A DNA stretch of 8,540 nt from positions 1 through 8,540 of the forward strand of contig JAODMX010000409.1 in assembly GCA_025464735.1 (NCBI GenBank). Direction: 5' to 3'. Below the pieces are notes generated by a model. The model was not told the DNA's origin, ran no database searches, and saw only the letters and a list, made by a program, of their open reading frames with translations. Below are positions 1 through 6,293 of this stretch, one piece after another. The DNA is from Frondihabitans sp. Its GTDB lineage: Bacteria > Actinomycetota > Actinomycetes > Actinomycetales > Microbacteriaceae. Both the position numbers and the translations under genes were made by a program. Positions within the stretch are counted from its first letter, which is position 1. Each line of letters starts with the position of its first letter.

Positions 1-896
1 CGATCAGGATCCAGCGTGGTCACGTCCACGTCGAGGTACGACCCCAGCGCGCCCTCGGCGTAGCCCTCGGGTGCAAGCTCCTCGAGCTGGTCGTACAGCT
101 CGGTCGCCTCCCGCTCGGTGCTGCCGAGGACAACGGATAGCCCCGGCACGACCTTCAGGGAATCGGGGTGGCGACCGGCTCGGGCCGCGGCATCACGGAG
201 CGCGAGGCGATTCTGAACGGCGGCGTCGAGGGTGAGCTCCACGCTGAAGACGCCCTCGGCGAAGCGGGCCGCGAGATCGCGTCCCTGGTCGGAGCCTCCG
301 GCCTGGAAGACGACGGGGTGCCCTTGGGCGGACTTCGGCAGGTCGAGCCGCGCGTGGACCTCGAGATAGTCACCTGCGTGGTCGACTGTCGTGCCGGATC
401 CGGCGCTCTTCCAGAGTCGGGTGACGACATCGATGAACTCGGCCGCCCTCGCGTATCGGGTGGGCCGATCGGGATTGCCGTCGAGGCCGAAGTTGCCCGA
501 GACAGCGGGGTTGTAGGTCGTTACCGCGTTCCACGCGAGGCGGCCGCCGGTGACCAGGTCAAGCGACAGAAGCCGTTCGGCCAACTCGACCGGATCGTTG
601 TACGTCGTCGACGCGGTGCCCACGAGACCGAGGTGTTCGGTGGCCTGGGCCATCGACTGCAGAACGGTGAACGGTTCAAGCAAGCCCAGGGCACGGACAT
701 TGGGATTGCCGGCGCTCGGGTTGTCAGCGAAGAACACGGCGTCGAGGCGCCCGCGTTCGGCGATGCGGCCGAGGTTCTGCCAGAACTCGGGTCCGATGAG
801 ATCGGTGGGGACGACGTCCTGGACGCGCCAGGCGGCGGGGCGTTGGCCGAAACCCTGGAGGTTGACGCCGAGGACGAGCTGGTTGCCGTGGCTCAT
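1..896 (-). CDS. NtaA/SnaA/DszA-type FMN-dependent monooxygenase (LLM class), C-terminus cut by window edge
   Basis: Partial gene: 298 residues are visible, and the family is usually about 430-460 aa, so roughly the last third is missing. Family members are TIM-barrel enzymes that use FMNH2 from a separate reductase and O2 to oxidise C-S or C-N bonds in small organics. Visible family signatures are AAWR (residues 21-24), DAVFFAD (52-58), STTYNDP (96-102), LLSLDLVTGGR then AWN (109-123), the H-x-G-x-Y region (173-177), and the QAGGSDQGRDLAARFAE segment (198-214), which in the family contributes to flavin-phosphate binding. The ATG at 896 is supported by AAGGAG at 904-909, seven bases upstream. 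It overlaps the stop of the upstream 311-aa gene (ATGA), so it is the last visible gene of a coupled four-gene operon. It resembles the 431-aa gene at 2532-3827 along its length, including the shared GSTEREA stretch (258-264), so the two are paralogs. Family is secure; the substrate is unknown, with an organosulfur compound or aminopolycarboxylate possible. Confidence 0.9.
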   Translation of the reverse strand, partial: MSHGNQLVLGVNLQGFGQRPAAWRVQDVVPTDLIGPEFWQNLGRIAERGRLDAVFFADNPSAGNPNVRALGLLEPFTVLQSMAQATEHLGLVGTASTTYNDPVELAERLLSLDLVTGGRLAWNAVTTYNPAVSGNFGLDGNPDRPTRYARAAEFIDVVTRLWKSAGSGTTVDHAGDYLEVHARLDLPKSAQGHPVVFQAGGSDQGRDLAARFAEGVFSVELTLDAAVQNRLALRDAAARAGRHPDSLKVVPGLSVVLGSTEREATELYDQLEELAPEGYAEGALGSYLDVDVTTLDPD

Positions 897-1828
897 GCGC
901 GAGCTCCTTGAGCGGTCGAGGTGTCTTTTCGTGCAGGCACGGACGGTGCCACGGGGAAGGCCCGGGGGAGACCCGAGACATCGGCCGTGCGAGGCGGCAG
1001 ACCGAGCGCGTTGCGAAGCGTCAGCGGCGCAGCCCCGGGGTCGGGCGTCGTTCCCACGGCGTTCCGCAGCGCGGCGGCGACGGCAGGCCACCCGCCGCCG
1101 CGCACCCGGATCACGACGCCGTCGTGGAGAGCCGCGCGCGTCACGGTGGCGACATCGGTCAGCAGGTACTCGGGCCGGGCCGGCGCGGTCGAACGGTGCC
1201 CCACGATCACGGCGTCGGCCTCCTCCGGGGCGTCGGTTCCCCACCAGAGCACGGGCGGAAGCCCCTGGACGCTCGACGGTGTGCCGAGACCGCCGCCGAC
1301 CTTCCAGCGGCCGTCGTGAGCGGCCCGGCGAAGCAGCTCCGAGCGGGCGAACAGACCGCTGGCCTGATCGCCGACGAGTGCCACGCGGGCGAACGTGCCC
1401 CAGAGTGTCGTGACGAGATCGGCGTACTCCACCACGTCGTCGCGACTGGTGTCGCCCGCCCACGTGGTCGCGCTCGCGTACTGCGTCCGAGACTGCGCAG
1501 GGTCGAGAAGAAGGCCGGCACGCCCCCCGGTGAGGCTGTCGACGGAGAGGACGCGGCGCGCGAGGTTATAGGGGTGGTCCCGGTCGGGGTCGGCGGCGAT
1601 GACGACGCCGAGCGACGTCTCGAGCCGCGCCAGTTCGCCCGCCGAGACGGACGGCTCGACGAGCCGACCGGTGGAATCCCCGCGGTGGCCGAGCACCACG
1701 AACGTGACACCGTTCGCAACCGCCGTGCGAAGTGCCGTCCTCGCGGCTATTCCTCCGGTCGCGGAGGGCGACGCGATGACCTCGAGGACGGCCTCGTCGT
1801 CGAGCAGCAGGCCGATCGGGCGGCTCAC
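893..1828 (-). CDS. Divergent luciferase-like monooxygenase-related protein (311 aa)
   Basis: Cytoplasmic protein without signal peptide or membrane segment. It is recognisable as LLM-derived from PYNLARRVLSVDSLTGGR (residues 86-103), which matches the conserved strand-helix region of its two canonical neighbours, and from LWGTF (142-146) followed by a stretch aligned to the family's insertion region (HDGRWKV, 171-177). It departs from the canonical enzymes: WN after GGR is replaced by AGLLL, the N-terminal third is short, and the glycine-rich QAGxSxxG flavin-phosphate segment is replaced by LWWGTDAPEE. The C-terminal TLRNALGLP (270-278) resembles the usual LLM tail. The GTG start at 1828 has GGAGG seven bases upstream (1836-1840) and overlaps the previous stop by four bases (GTGA). 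It shares a pattern with the 236-aa neighbour (PYNLARRVLS, TGGRAG, ALVGDQ or LVGDQ) and is its paralog. It could be a low-activity oxygenase, a non-catalytic partner subunit, or an enzyme with an altered cofactor. Function is not established. Confidence 0.8.
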   Translation of the reverse strand: MSRPIGLLLDDEAVLEVIASPSATGGIAARTALRTAVANGVTFVVLGHRGDSTGRLVEPSVSAGELARLETSLGVVIAADPDRDHPYNLARRVLSVDSLTGGRAGLLLDPAQSRTQYASATTWAGDTSRDDVVEYADLVTTLWGTFARVALVGDQASGLFARSELLRRAAHDGRWKVGGGLGTPSSVQGLPPVLWWGTDAPEEADAVIVGHRSTAPARPEYLLTDVATVTRAALHDGVVIRVRGGGWPAVAAALRNAVGTTPDPGAAPLTLRNALGLPPRTADVSGLPRAFPVAPSVPARKDTSTAQGARA

Positions 1829-2535
1829 GACGCGACCTCCGCGTCGGTGAGCAGCGCGTGGAGATCGCCGGGGGAGTCGACGACGAACCGGCGCAGGATG
1901 CGCGATCCCTGGCCGCGCTGGATCCTGAGGACCTCCGGGTGGTCGGTTGGCCCCGCGTTCGTCAGCTCGGTGTAGAGGGCGGGGGCCGCTTCGCCCGTCG
2001 TCGGCACGTTGAGCGGACCGGCCACCCGGTAGGTGGAGCCCTCATGGCCGACGGGGTGCACCAGGTCGGCATCAGCGAAGATGCCGGCCTGCTGGTCGCC
2101 CACGAGGGCCGCTTCGGGGAAGCTGGTCCACAGCTTCGCAACGACGTCGACGTAGTCGGAGAGACGCGTTGCGGCGTCGGCAAAACCGATGTGCTCCTGA
2201 AGGGCCCGTGCCCTCGTCGTTACCTCGTCGGTGCCGTCTTCGCGGAGCAGGACTCCGGCGCGACCGCCGGTCTCGCGGTGCAGCGACAGCACCCGGCGTG
2301 CGAGATTGTACGGGGCGTTGAGACCGGTTCCCGCAACGAAGGCGAGACGCACCTCCGGTACCTCGGCGGCCAGGAAACCGACAGTCACCGAGGCGTCGAG
2401 GCCACGGCCGGTGTCATCGACGATGACCGCTTCGGATCCTGCCGACCGTGCCTCGCGGGTGAGGGCGACGAGGCGTGCGAGATCGTCCGGGGCTTCGCTA
2501 CGGGCGGCGATCTGCACCACGAACGGGGCGCTCAT
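1825..2535 (-). CDS. Short divergent luciferase-like monooxygenase-related protein (236 aa)
   Basis: A compact LLM relative, about half the length of canonical NtaA/DszA enzymes. Recognisable family remnants, in order, are APYNLARRVLSLHRETGGR (residues 74-92), RLSDYVDVVAKLW (124-136), ALVGDQQAGIFAD (143-155), VHPVGHEG (159-166) and VAGPLNVP (171-178). The last two correspond to the family's H-x-G and GPLNVPRS segment, which normally precedes the flavin-phosphate loop. That loop is gone: the chain continues PALYTELT and then a short tail ending at 236, so the C-terminal half of the barrel appears missing. The ATG at 2535 overlaps the upstream stop (ATGA) and has no strong Shine-Dalgarno, so translation probably depends on coupling. 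Its own stop overlaps the GTG of the next gene. It is not half of a split gene, because the downstream 311-aa protein contains the same middle segment. The reading frame is intact and codon use matches its neighbours, which argues against a decaying pseudogene. Role unknown. Confidence 0.78.
   Translation of the reverse strand: MSAPFVVQIAARSEAPDDLARLVALTREARSAGSEAVIVDDTGRGLDASVTVGFLAAEVPEVRLAFVAGTGLNAPYNLARRVLSLHRETGGRAGVLLREDGTDEVTTRARALQEHIGFADAATRLSDYVDVVAKLWTSFPEAALVGDQQAGIFADADLVHPVGHEGSTYRVAGPLNVPTTGEAAPALYTELTNAGPTDHPEVLRIQRGQGSRILRRFVVDSPGDLHALLTDAEVAS
1836..1840 (-). promoter_or_regulatory. Shine-Dalgarno GGAGG fixing the GTG start of the 311-aa gene
   Basis: GGAGG on the minus strand, seven bases before the GTG at 1828 and inside the coding end of the 236-aa gene. 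It supports the GTG as the true start and the four-base overlap as real. Confidence 0.75.
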
Positions 2536-3827
2536 CGGTTCACCGCCAGCGCGGTCTCGCCGACCGTCTCGTCGACCGTCTCGCCGAGATGCGAGCGCAG
2601 GGTCTCGCCCTCGTACTCGCGTCGGAACAGCCCGCGATCCTGAAGGATCGGGACGACGTGGTCGGCGAAATCGTCGAGGCCCGAGGGCAGCACGTCGGGC
2701 ATCAGGTTGAACCCGTCGGCCGCACCGCTGCGGAACCAGTGCTCGATGTCGTCAGCGACGCGCTCGGGGGTTCCGACGACGATCCGGTGGCCGGCGCCGC
2801 CGCCGAGATGGCGGAGAAGTTGCCGGAGAGTGGGCTTCTCGCGCTCGATGAGGCCGAGGACCGCGGCGTAGAACGTCTGCGACCCGCCAGCCTGCTCGGG
2901 TGCGACGAGACGGTCGGTCGGAACGGGTGCATCGAGGTCGAGGTCCTCGAGCGGGAAGCCGAGCTGGCCCGAGAGCCGGGCGAGGGCGTAGGGCTCGGGT
3001 ACCAGCTCGCTGAGGAGTTCGCGGCGTTCGGCCGCTTCCCGCTCGGTGCTGCCGATCACGGTCGAGAGGCCGGGCAGGATCGTGACGTCGCTGCGGTTCC
3101 GCCCGAACCCCACCCCGCCGTCGCGCACGCGTCCGGCGAACGCGAGTGCGTCGTCGAGGGTTTGCGCGGCCGAGAACACGACCTCGGCGACGCGAGCGGC
3201 GAGGCGCACCCCGTCGGCCGAACCGCCCGCCTGGACGATGACCGGGCGGCCCTGGGGCGAGCGGGGCAGGCCGAGGGAGCGTCCGTCGACGTCGTCGCCG
3301 TCCCACAGGCGCTGTGCGATGTCGACGACGAGCGCGGCGCGGTCGTAGCGGCCGGCGTGGTCGGGCTCGCCCTCGAAACCGAAGTTGCGGGCAGCGCCCG
3401 AACCGGCGGTGGTGACGACGTTCCAGCCGACCCGGCCTCCACTCAGCAGGTCGAGGCTCAGCACCCGGCGCGCGATCTCGGCGGGATCGTTGTACGTCGA
3501 CGAGAAGGTACCGATCAGCCCGAGGCGCTCGGTGCGGGTCGCGATGGCCGTCAGAACGGTCGACGGTTCGAGACTGTTGGCACTGCGGTAGCGCAGATCT
3601 TCGGCGATGACCGGGCCATCGGCGAGAAAGACGCCGTCGAACTTCGCCTCCTCGGCCTTGCGGGCGATGCGGAGGTAGTGCTCCAGCGAATAGCTCGACG
3701 TGGCATCGTGGTCCGGGTGGCGCCAGGACCCACCGAACACGCCCGCGTTGAGCGCGTTGACATTGAGGTGGAGCCGGCGACGGCGATCAGGCGACGGGGT
3801 CATGAGGAGCAAAGCTAGTTCGCCCAC
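2532..3827 (-). CDS. NtaA/SnaA/DszA-type FMN-dependent monooxygenase (LLM class, 431 aa)
   Basis: Full-length member of the two-component FMN monooxygenases that act on small organosulfur or aminopolycarboxylate substrates with FMNH2 supplied by a partner reductase. Motifs in order: RRLHLNVN (residues 17-24), SWRHPD (34-39), DGVFLAD (64-70), SSTYNDP (109-115), RVLSLDLLSGGRVGWNVVTT (121-140), NFGFEGEPDH (148-157), LPRSPQGRPVIVQAGGS (187-203) with the following ADGVRLAARVAEVVF, and the C-terminal YEGETLRSHLG (405-415). The usual H-x-G insertion before the PRSPQGRP motif is short (DDVDGRSLG). First gene of the left operon; its stop overlaps the ATG of the 236-aa gene. Two starts are possible: GTG at 3827 with TGAGG eight bases upstream, or ATG at 3803 (residue 9), which lacks a good ribosome site but gives a more typical N-terminus. 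The GTG is listed. The last residues contain a tetrapeptide repeat. Family is very likely; substrate unproven. Confidence 0.92.
   Translation of the reverse strand: MGELALLLMTPSPDRRRRLHLNVNALNAGVFGGSWRHPDHDATSSYSLEHYLRIARKAEEAKFDGVFLADGPVIAEDLRYRSANSLEPSTVLTAIATRTERLGLIGTFSSTYNDPAEIARRVLSLDLLSGGRVGWNVVTTAGSGAARNFGFEGEPDHAGRYDRAALVVDIAQRLWDGDDVDGRSLGLPRSPQGRPVIVQAGGSADGVRLAARVAEVVFSAAQTLDDALAFAGRVRDGGVGFGRNRSDVTILPGLSTVIGSTEREAAERRELLSELVPEPYALARLSGQLGFPLEDLDLDAPVPTDRLVAPEQAGGSQTFYAAVLGLIEREKPTLRQLLRHLGGGAGHRIVVGTPERVADDIEHWFRSGAADGFNLMPDVLPSGLDDFADHVVPILQDRGLFRREYEGETLRSHLGETVDETVGETALAVNR
2554..2589. repeat. Three tandem copies of a 12-bp unit inside the 3' end of the 431-aa monooxygenase gene
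   Basis: Units at 2554-2565 (GTCTCGCCGACC), 2566-2577 (GTCTCGTCGACC) and 2578-2589 (GTCTCGCCGAGA) differ at one to two positions. They are in frame on the minus strand and encode GETV-DETV-GETA (residues 415-426), an acidic tail added just after the usual end of the family's conserved C-terminus. Copy number could vary between strains by slippage without shifting the frame. Confidence 0.85.
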
Positions 3828-3963
3828 AGGCGTCGCCTCAGCACGATGACGCCCCGTATCCGATCGTTACTCCGCCTTACGCGGCCAGCGTCACGAGGAG
3901 ACCTTCCGGTCACAAATCGTCACCCGCCATGAGGTCGGAGCAGAACGGCGCGAGCATCGAACG
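3828..3963. promoter_or_regulatory. Divergent control region between the LLM operon and the DszC/SfnB-like gene
   Basis: This 136-bp gap must hold promoters for both directions. No convincing -35/-10 pair was found by eye. It contains three direct GTCAC motifs on the plus strand at 3890-3894, 3909-3913 and 3919-3923, the last inside ATCGTCAC, plus TTACTCC at 3867-3873 and an imperfect inverted repeat GTATCCGATCGTTAC at 3856-3870 (four of seven positions pair). GTGACGAT (reverse complement of 3916-3923) and TTACTCC both recur in the other divergent gap, at 6413-6420 and 6404-6410. A regulator binding here is inference. Confidence 0.5.
3836..3840 (-). promoter_or_regulatory. Candidate Shine-Dalgarno (TGAGG) for the GTG start of the 431-aa monooxygenase
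   Basis: TGAGG lies eight bases before GTG 3827 on the minus strand. The alternative ATG at 3803 is preceded by TTTGCTCCTC, which has no purine-rich ribosome site. This tips the choice to GTG, although the eight extra residues are not part of the conserved family fold. Confidence 0.5.
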
Positions 3964-5196
3964 GTGACCTCCTCCGCCGTTTTCGCCGCTTCCCTGTCCG
4001 CCCTCGATCGTCGACGGTCTGTGACAGTCGAGCGGCTCGCCGCGCGGTTCCGCGAGCCGCTGGAGCGCATCGCTTCCGGGGCGGCCGATCGTGATCGCGA
4101 CAGGCGCCACCCCTTCGACGAAGTCCGTGCCCTTGCGGAGTCGGGGTTCACAACTCTCAGAGTGCCGGAGGAGTTCGGCGGGATCGACGTCACTCTGCCC
4201 GACTTCTTCGACCTCCTGACTGACCTCGGCGCGGCCGACGCCAATGTGCCGAACATCCTGCGCGGTCATTTCTCGTTCATCGAGATCCTCCGACAGACCC
4301 CGGACTCGCCCGAACGGCGGCACTGGTTCCGCGAGATCGCTCGTGGACAGGTGTTCGGCAACGGACAGACCGAACCGGCGCCCGGCCCGAACGCGGTGCC
4401 GCGGGCGACCGTGACGCGAACGGCGGAGGGCTGGGTGGTGCGCGGCACCAAGATCTACGCGAGCGGCGCCCTGTACGCCGACGGGATCCGCACCAGCGTC
4501 ATCGGCCCGGACGGCGAGCTGTACTGGGCGATCGTGCCCGCCGGCTCGCCTCTGGTCGAACGCTACGACGACTGGGACGGCTTCGGGCAACGACTCTCGG
4601 CCAGCGGGACCACCGTCTACCGCGACGCCCCCGTCGACGACATCGGTGTCTTCCGTCTCGGCCATGGCACAAGGCAGCACCAGACCTCGACGCAGATCGT
4701 CCACCTGGCCACGCTGGCCGGGATCGCGCGCCGGATCCGAGACGACGCCCTCGAGGTGTTGACCTCCCGGACGCGCACCAGCTTCCACGGCCTCGATCCC
4801 GAGCCGCGCCACGATCCGCTTCTTCTCGGCGTGCTCGGCGACCTGGCGCGCCGAGCGACCACCGCCGATCTCCTCGCACACGCCACTGCGGAACGGCTCG
4901 AAGCGACGAACCGGCACCACGGCCTCCCAGATGAGGCCGAAGCGTATGCCAAGTGCTATCTGTTCACCTCGCTGGCGCAGACGCAGATCATCGACGATGT
5001 GCTTCACGCGGCGACGCGCCTGTTCGACCTCGGCGGCTCGTCGACGGTGAGTGAGGCGAAGAACCTGGACCGGCACTGGCGCAACGCCCGTACCATCGCT
5101 TCGCACAACCCCGTCGTCTACAAGGACCAGGTGGTGGGCGACTTCCTCGCCAACGGAGTCCTGCCGGGTGGCTTCTGGGACGACCGGAAGCCCTAG
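3964..5196 (+). CDS. DszC/SfnB-like flavin-dependent monooxygenase of the acyl-CoA dehydrogenase fold (410 aa)
   Basis: Acyl-CoA-dehydrogenase-fold flavoprotein most like the DszC (dibenzothiophene monooxygenase) and SfnB sulfur-acquisition group, which use FMNH2 and O2 rather than acyl-CoA. N-terminal helical domain (about 1-125) has LRVPEEFGG (65-73); the middle beta domain has GTKIYASGA (161-169) and DDWDGFGQRLSASG (202-215); the C-terminal four-helix domain ends with LDRHWRNARTIASHNPVVYK (368-387). DszC active-site residues His92, Ser163 and His391 appear matched by His102 (RGHFSF), Ser167 (YASGA) and His381 (ASHNP), by alignment from memory. The acyl-CoA dehydrogenase catalytic glutamate was not identified. 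The GTG at 3964 lacks a Shine-Dalgarno; no upstream start exists before the in-frame stop at 3847, and an internal GTG at 4021 is the alternative. Divergent from the LLM operon and convergent with the next gene. Likely supplies oxidised substrate to the LLM enzymes (inference). Confidence 0.88.
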   Translation: MTSSAVFAASLSALDRRRSVTVERLAARFREPLERIASGAADRDRDRRHPFDEVRALAESGFTTLRVPEEFGGIDVTLPDFFDLLTDLGAADANVPNILRGHFSFIEILRQTPDSPERRHWFREIARGQVFGNGQTEPAPGPNAVPRATVTRTAEGWVVRGTKIYASGALYADGIRTSVIGPDGELYWAIVPAGSPLVERYDDWDGFGQRLSASGTTVYRDAPVDDIGVFRLGHGTRQHQTSTQIVHLATLAGIARRIRDDALEVLTSRTRTSFHGLDPEPRHDPLLLGVLGDLARRATTADLLAHATAERLEATNRHHGLPDEAEAYAKCYLFTSLAQTQIIDDVLHAATRLFDLGGSSTVSEAKNLDRHWRNARTIASHNPVVYKDQVVGDFLANGVLPGGFWDDRKP

Positions 5197-5219
5197 CGCT
5201 ACCCCTTCGGGGCCAGGGC
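5190..5219. terminator. Possible bidirectional hairpin at the convergent gene ends
   Basis: Inner stem CCCC-TTC-GGGG (5202-5212) is enclosed by an outer stem GCCCT (5190-5194) and AGGGC (5215-5219), with unequal internal loops of seven and two bases. It spans both stop codons (5194-5196 plus, 5199-5201 minus). There is no T-run, so if it terminates transcription it is not a classical intrinsic terminator. Confidence 0.3.
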
Positions 5220-6293
5220 GCCGAGTTGCCCGGCGCGAACGGTGGCCGTCTGCGCCTGCACCAGCAGGAAGTGCGCCGAGCGCAGGTAGAACTGCGCGGT
5301 GTCGTCGATGCGGAGACCACGTCCGGAGCGCGCGATGAGGAGGGCCCGAGAGATCGTGCTCAGGGCTTCACCCGCGTCGACCCGGGTCTGCAACCGCTCG
5401 CTGAGGCCCGAATCTGGGCCTCCGGCACTCGCGGCATCCGCGAGGCGGTAGGCGGTCGATCGCAGCTCGTGGAAGCGGCTGCTCCATGCAGCGCCGAGAT
5501 CGCGCACGCGATCAACGGGATCGGCTCGCAGCTCGGAGAGGATCGCGGAAGCAAGTCCGAACAGTGCCGGTTTGGCGTCGATCGCGGTCTCGTCGTCGCG
5601 TTTCGTCCAGTCGTCGAGCGGCGTGAGGCCGATGACGAGGGCATCGTCGACTTCGACCCCGTCGAGAACGACGCGGCGGGTGTGGCTGCCGCCGCCGGCC
5701 GCCAGATCGAGCGGCTCGGCCCTCACCCCCTCGCCGAGCGGCAGAAGCGCGAGCACGACCTGAGCGCTCGCAGCGTCGACACCGGCGGTGAGCAGGACGG
5801 AGTTCAGGCCCCAGCCGCTTGCCCACGAGACGGTTCCGGAGAATCGCCATCCGCCCACGGTGCGCTCGGCCGCGATGAATCGCTCGGGATAGTGGCGCAC
5901 GTCACTGAGAGCGGCTCCGGCGAGAACTGTGCCGCGCAGGATCCCGTCGACCAGTTCGTGCTGTGGCGAAGCGCCGTCGAGGGCTGATTCGATCCTGGGT
6001 GCCTGGCCCGCGTGCTGAGCCCACACGAGCCAGGTGTTCAAGCATCCGGCGGCGACGATCTCGTGGAGTCGCCTGTCTTCGTCGATCCCGAGCCCAGCAC
6101 CACCGAAGGAAGCGGACGCCAGGTGGTTGAGCGCGCCGAGCTCCGCGAAGCGGTCGATGGTCTCGGCGGTCACGCCGTTCCTGTCGGTCGTCAGCAGCGC
6201 GGGACGCAACACTGTGCGCGCGAGCTCCGCCATCGCGGTCGGGAGCGACCCGGGGGGCGTTCTTCTGTCGCTCTCGACGAGAGTGTTCGTCAC
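5199..6293 (-). CDS. Compact acyl-CoA dehydrogenase-fold flavoprotein, probably DszC/SfnB-related (364 aa)
   Basis: Shares the acyl-CoA dehydrogenase layout but is short for the family (about 380-420 aa). N-terminal helical part with LNHLASASFGGAGLG (residues 55-69), then LVWAQHAGQAP (89-99), where His94 sits where DszC-type enzymes have their first active-site histidine. The beta domain contains GWRFSGTVSWASGWG (148-162); Ser159 lies in the WASG motif matching DszC Ser163. The C-terminal helical part ends YLRSAHFLLVQAQ (336-348), with His341 near the position of the last catalytic histidine. No acyl-CoA catalytic base was identified. The GTG at 6293 is preceded by GAAAGG (6305-6310) at an 11-base spacing; an internal ATG at 6233 has no ribosome site. 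It converges on the 410-aa gene, with two bases between stops, and diverges from the transporter genes. A desulfurisation- or oxygenation-type flavoprotein is likely; a true dehydrogenase is less so. Confidence 0.8.
   Translation of the reverse strand: MTNTLVESDRRTPPGSLPTAMAELARTVLRPALLTTDRNGVTAETIDRFAELGALNHLASASFGGAGLGIDEDRRLHEIVAAGCLNTWLVWAQHAGQAPRIESALDGASPQHELVDGILRGTVLAGAALSDVRHYPERFIAAERTVGGWRFSGTVSWASGWGLNSVLLTAGVDAASAQVVLALLPLGEGVRAEPLDLAAGGGSHTRRVVLDGVEVDDALVIGLTPLDDWTKRDDETAIDAKPALFGLASAILSELRADPVDRVRDLGAAWSSRFHELRSTAYRLADAASAGGPDSGLSERLQTRVDAGEALSTISRALLIARSGRGLRIDDTAQFYLRSAHFLLVQAQTATVRAGQLGALAPKG

Noticed and set aside
893..2535. The 236-aa and 311-aa genes as two halves of one LLM gene broken by a frameshift
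   Set aside because: Both contain the same middle segment (PYNLARRVLS through the H-x-G region), each has its own start with coupling, and the 311-aa gene has its own strong Shine-Dalgarno. They are paralogs, not fragments.
2475..3818. Long plus-strand open frame (447 codons)
   Set aside because: It lies antisense to the 431-aa monooxygenase, whose motifs are unmistakable. The plus-strand translation shows no family motif and is a by-product of high GC.
3910..5106. Minus-strand open frame (398 codons) covering the control region and the DszC/SfnB-like gene
   Set aside because: The opposite strand encodes a clear flavoprotein with conserved motifs; this frame has low-complexity Arg/Gly-rich content and no domain.
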